Shown one piece after another: positions 14,931-16,233 of a DNA stretch of 16,233 nucleotides. Both the position numbers and the translations under genes were made by a program. The notes beneath the pieces are model-generated. The model did not search any database, was not told where the DNA came from, and was given only the letters and a program-made list of their open reading frames with translations. The DNA lies in contig JACZWN010000045.1 in assembly GCA_022572105.1 (NCBI GenBank), forward strand, positions 1,920-18,152. The letters are read 5' to 3'. The DNA is from Pseudomonadota bacterium. GTDB lineage: Bacteria; Pseudomonadota; Alphaproteobacteria; Kiloniellales; J153. Every line of letters starts with the position of its first letter. The first letter of the stretch is position 1.

Positions 14931-15842
14931 CTAGTTGACCCAATACTCCTGCAGTTCATGCCCCGTTAATTCCGTGGACCGTATGCGGCCGACGGCCTGC
15001 GTCCCGGCGCGCCGCACGACCATTCCCATCAGACCTTCGATCAGCACCAGTGGCGCCACATGAGATGGGAAAAATTGCGGGCTTTCGGTCTCCACGAGGA
15101 AACAGTTCGATGCGATCCCGACATAGGGTGACTGGAGGCTGTCGGTGATAGCGATCACCGCTGCCCCCGCTGCGCGGGCGATTTCGGCGGCGCGAACCGG
15201 GCGGTCGCCATAGGGCCGTGTCGAGACGACAAAGGCCACATCTTCGGGGCCGAGTTTCGCCATCTCCGTTGCCCACAAGGCGCCGTCCGCCCCCGCGACC
15301 CGCCAGTTGTCGAATGCCATGCCCGCCATGCAGCGAAAATATTTGACCAGCACCAGCCCACTCGTGGTGCCAAACAGCACAACCTTGCGGGCGCCGACGA
15401 GGACATCGGCGGCCGCGCGCAGCTTGTCCAGCTCCACGGTCTCCATCAGTTCCTGAACGTTTTCGATTGCCGAGCGGGCCTGAGCAAAAAACACGCCGGA
15501 CTTGTCCGCCCGACCATCCCCGGATGACAATTGCAAAAGCGCTTGCGCCTTGTCGGCGAGGACGCGGTTGCGCCGCTTCAACTCGCCGCGGCAGATTTCG
15601 CGCAAATCCTCATAGGTTTCGCAATCGAGCGCGCGGGCAAGCCGCGACAGGGTCGGCGGGGTCAGGTTTGCGGTCTTGGCGACTTGACGCAGGGCGCGCG
15701 TCGCTACCTCATCCGGATGCGCCATGACAAACTCGGCCGCAATTCTCAGCTTCGGGCTGAGGCTGTCCAACCGGCTCATGACCCGATCCTGTAGCGATTC
15801 TGATGCCTGCAACGGACGCTTTCCGAAATTTCCGATGGACAC
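14931..15842 (-). CDS. RpiR-family transcriptional regulator (HTH-6 + SIS domain)
   Basis: A 303-residue regulator. Residues about 15-90 form the RpiR winged helix-turn-helix: LDSLSPKLRIAAEFVMAHPDEVATRALRQVAKTANLTPPTLSRLARALDCETYEDLRE. Residues about 140-265 form a SIS domain (KVVLFGTTSGLVLVKYFRCMAGMAF; AFVVSTRPYGDRPVRAAEIARAAGAAVIAITDS), which in relatives binds phosphosugars or other small ligands. The start is uncertain: the GTG at 15842 keeps the usual helix before LSP, while the ATG at 15779 has a better Shine-Dalgarno (AGGA). It sits upstream of the amino-acid ABC operon on the same strand and divergent from the MmgE/PrpD-like frame, so both are candidate targets (inference). Confidence 0.9.
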   Translation of the reverse strand: MSIGNFGKRPLQASESLQDRVMSRLDSLSPKLRIAAEFVMAHPDEVATRALRQVAKTANLTPPTLSRLARALDCETYEDLREICRGELKRRNRVLADKAQALLQLSSGDGRADKSGVFFAQARSAIENVQELMETVELDKLRAAADVLVGARKVVLFGTTSGLVLVKYFRCMAGMAFDNWRVAGADGALWATEMAKLGPEDVAFVVSTRPYGDRPVRAAEIARAAGAAVIAITDSLQSPYVGIASNCFLVETESPQFFPSHVAPLVLIEGLMGMVVRRAGTQAVGRIRSTELTGHELQEYWVN

Positions 15843-15885
15843 GGTTGGCGGTCATGTAATATATGTATCGGTGCTTCGACATAAT

Positions 15886-15901
15886 TGAAACACTTGTTAC
15901 A
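15886..15901. promoter_or_regulatory. Imperfect palindrome in the RpiR/PrpD divergent region (candidate operator)
   Basis: TGAAACACTTGTTACA is a 16-base near-palindrome (TGaAACA / TGTTaCA around CT) in an AT-rich patch 44 bases upstream of the regulator start. The size, symmetry and place suit an autoregulatory site for a dimeric HTH protein; binding is not shown. Confidence 0.3.
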
Positions 15902-15982
15902 GATAGAGTCAAGAGCCGAGAATGAGACCCGTGCGTAGGGTGGTTTCAAATTGTTGTACGGGCCGCGGAGAGGCCAGCGATT

Positions 15983-16020
15983 CGGAGTGCCGGCCGTGAG
16001 CACGGCGTCTTCGCACTCCG
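15983..16020 (+). promoter_or_regulatory. Hairpin enclosing the ribosome binding site and start of the PrpD-like frame
   Basis: CGGAGTGC (15983-15990) pairs with GCACTCCG (16013-16020), and inside it GCCGT (15993-15997) pairs with ACGGC (16002-16006). The left arm contains the GGAG Shine-Dalgarno and the inner stem contains part of the GTG start, so the folded RNA would hide both. Confidence 0.4.
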
Positions 16021-16208
16021 CTCAGGGCGGTGGCGAAGTTTCCAAGGGCTCCAAGAGCATAGCAAGGCGTCTTGGCGCGTGGGTGGCCGATGTGTCACGG
16101 GATCAGGTGCCGGAAGAGGCGCTTCACATTGCCCCGCGCTGCATCGTCGATACTATGTCCGTTGCTGTCGCGGGCAGCCGGGGGGAACTCCGCCCATTAC
16201 TTGGCTAA
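15996..16208 (+). pseudogene. Truncated MmgE/PrpD family N-terminus
   Basis: From the GTG at 15996 (GGAG eight bases upstream) the frame gives 70 residues and then a TAA. Residues 24-60 (SIARRLGAWVADVSRDQVPEEALHIAPRCIVDTMSVAVAGS) match the opening helices of MmgE/PrpD proteins, such as 2-methylcitrate dehydratase and relatives, whose usual length is about 450 residues. The match stops at GELRPLLG where relatives continue with about 380 more residues, so this is a broken gene or a short remnant. The promoter side looks intact and divergent from the RpiR regulator. A new ribosome binding site follows within five bases of the stop, as if another gene was joined behind the break. A sequencing frameshift is an alternative but no continuation is visible in the remaining 25 bases. 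Confidence 0.55.
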
Positions 16209-16212
16209 TACC

Positions 16213-16233
16213 AAGGAGCGTTGATAATGACCC
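16213..16233 (+). CDS. Ribosome binding site and first codons of a gene running off the window
   Basis: AAGGAG at 16213-16218 is followed eight bases later by ATG at 16227, then ACC CC at the edge. The spacing is ideal, so a coding region probably starts at 16227. Nothing can be said of its product. Confidence 0.35.

Noticed and set aside
1..16233. CRISPR array, tRNA or rRNA
   Set aside because: I saw no regularly spaced repeats, no tRNA-like arm set and no rRNA-like segment while reading both strands; this was by eye, without a covariance-model search.

Overview
The window is high-GC DNA with strong codon bias. The gene families present (polar amino-acid ABC uptake operon, several DAO-type flavin oxidoreductases, GlxA-type AraC and RpiR regulators, an MmgE/PrpD start, DUF4242, DUF4139, TfoX-like) suggest an alphaproteobacterium with a large catabolic gene set. 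This taxonomic reading is inference only. No rRNA, tRNA, CRISPR array, transposase or integrase was seen.

Left part (1-3188): the 3' end of an integral membrane transporter; a small DUF4242 protein gene (minus) divergent from a GlxA-like AraC regulator (plus); then a DAO-family oxidoreductase (minus) convergent with the regulator. The last 43 bases of the oxidoreductase's coding end are repeated exactly at 249-291, just past the transporter gene, so the DUF4242/regulator pair lies between two copies of one gene's 3' end.

Middle (3189-5032): two divergently pointing DAO oxidoreductases (1842-3188 minus, 5033-6220 plus) are separated by a clearly AT-richer insert. It carries a two-gene unit with an ATGA overlap: a ComF-like phosphoribosyltransferase and a SLOG-fold (DprA/YspA-like) nucleotide-binding protein. 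A candidate terminator follows. This is the best candidate in the window for a poorly described, mobile nucleotide-centred system.

Right of that (5033-11297): the second DAO oxidoreductase ends overlapping a convergent TfoX-N-domain gene; then an EamA/DMT transporter, an amidohydrolase of the AtzA/TrzN/deaminase class with a Gln where many relatives have a catalytic Glu, and a large secreted DUF4139 protein with a C-terminal coiled coil.

Far right (11313-16233): a minus-strand PAAT-type ABC operon in the order binding protein, permease, permease, ATPase, with a strong intercistronic hairpin after the binding protein. Upstream of it is an RpiR-type SIS regulator. Divergent from that regulator is a truncated MmgE/PrpD reading frame, followed by the ribosome binding site and first codons of another gene at the window edge. 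Together the oxidoreductases, amidohydrolase, transporters and regulators point to uptake and oxidative breakdown of amino acids or N-methylated/N-substituted amino compounds; no substrate can be fixed from sequence alone.
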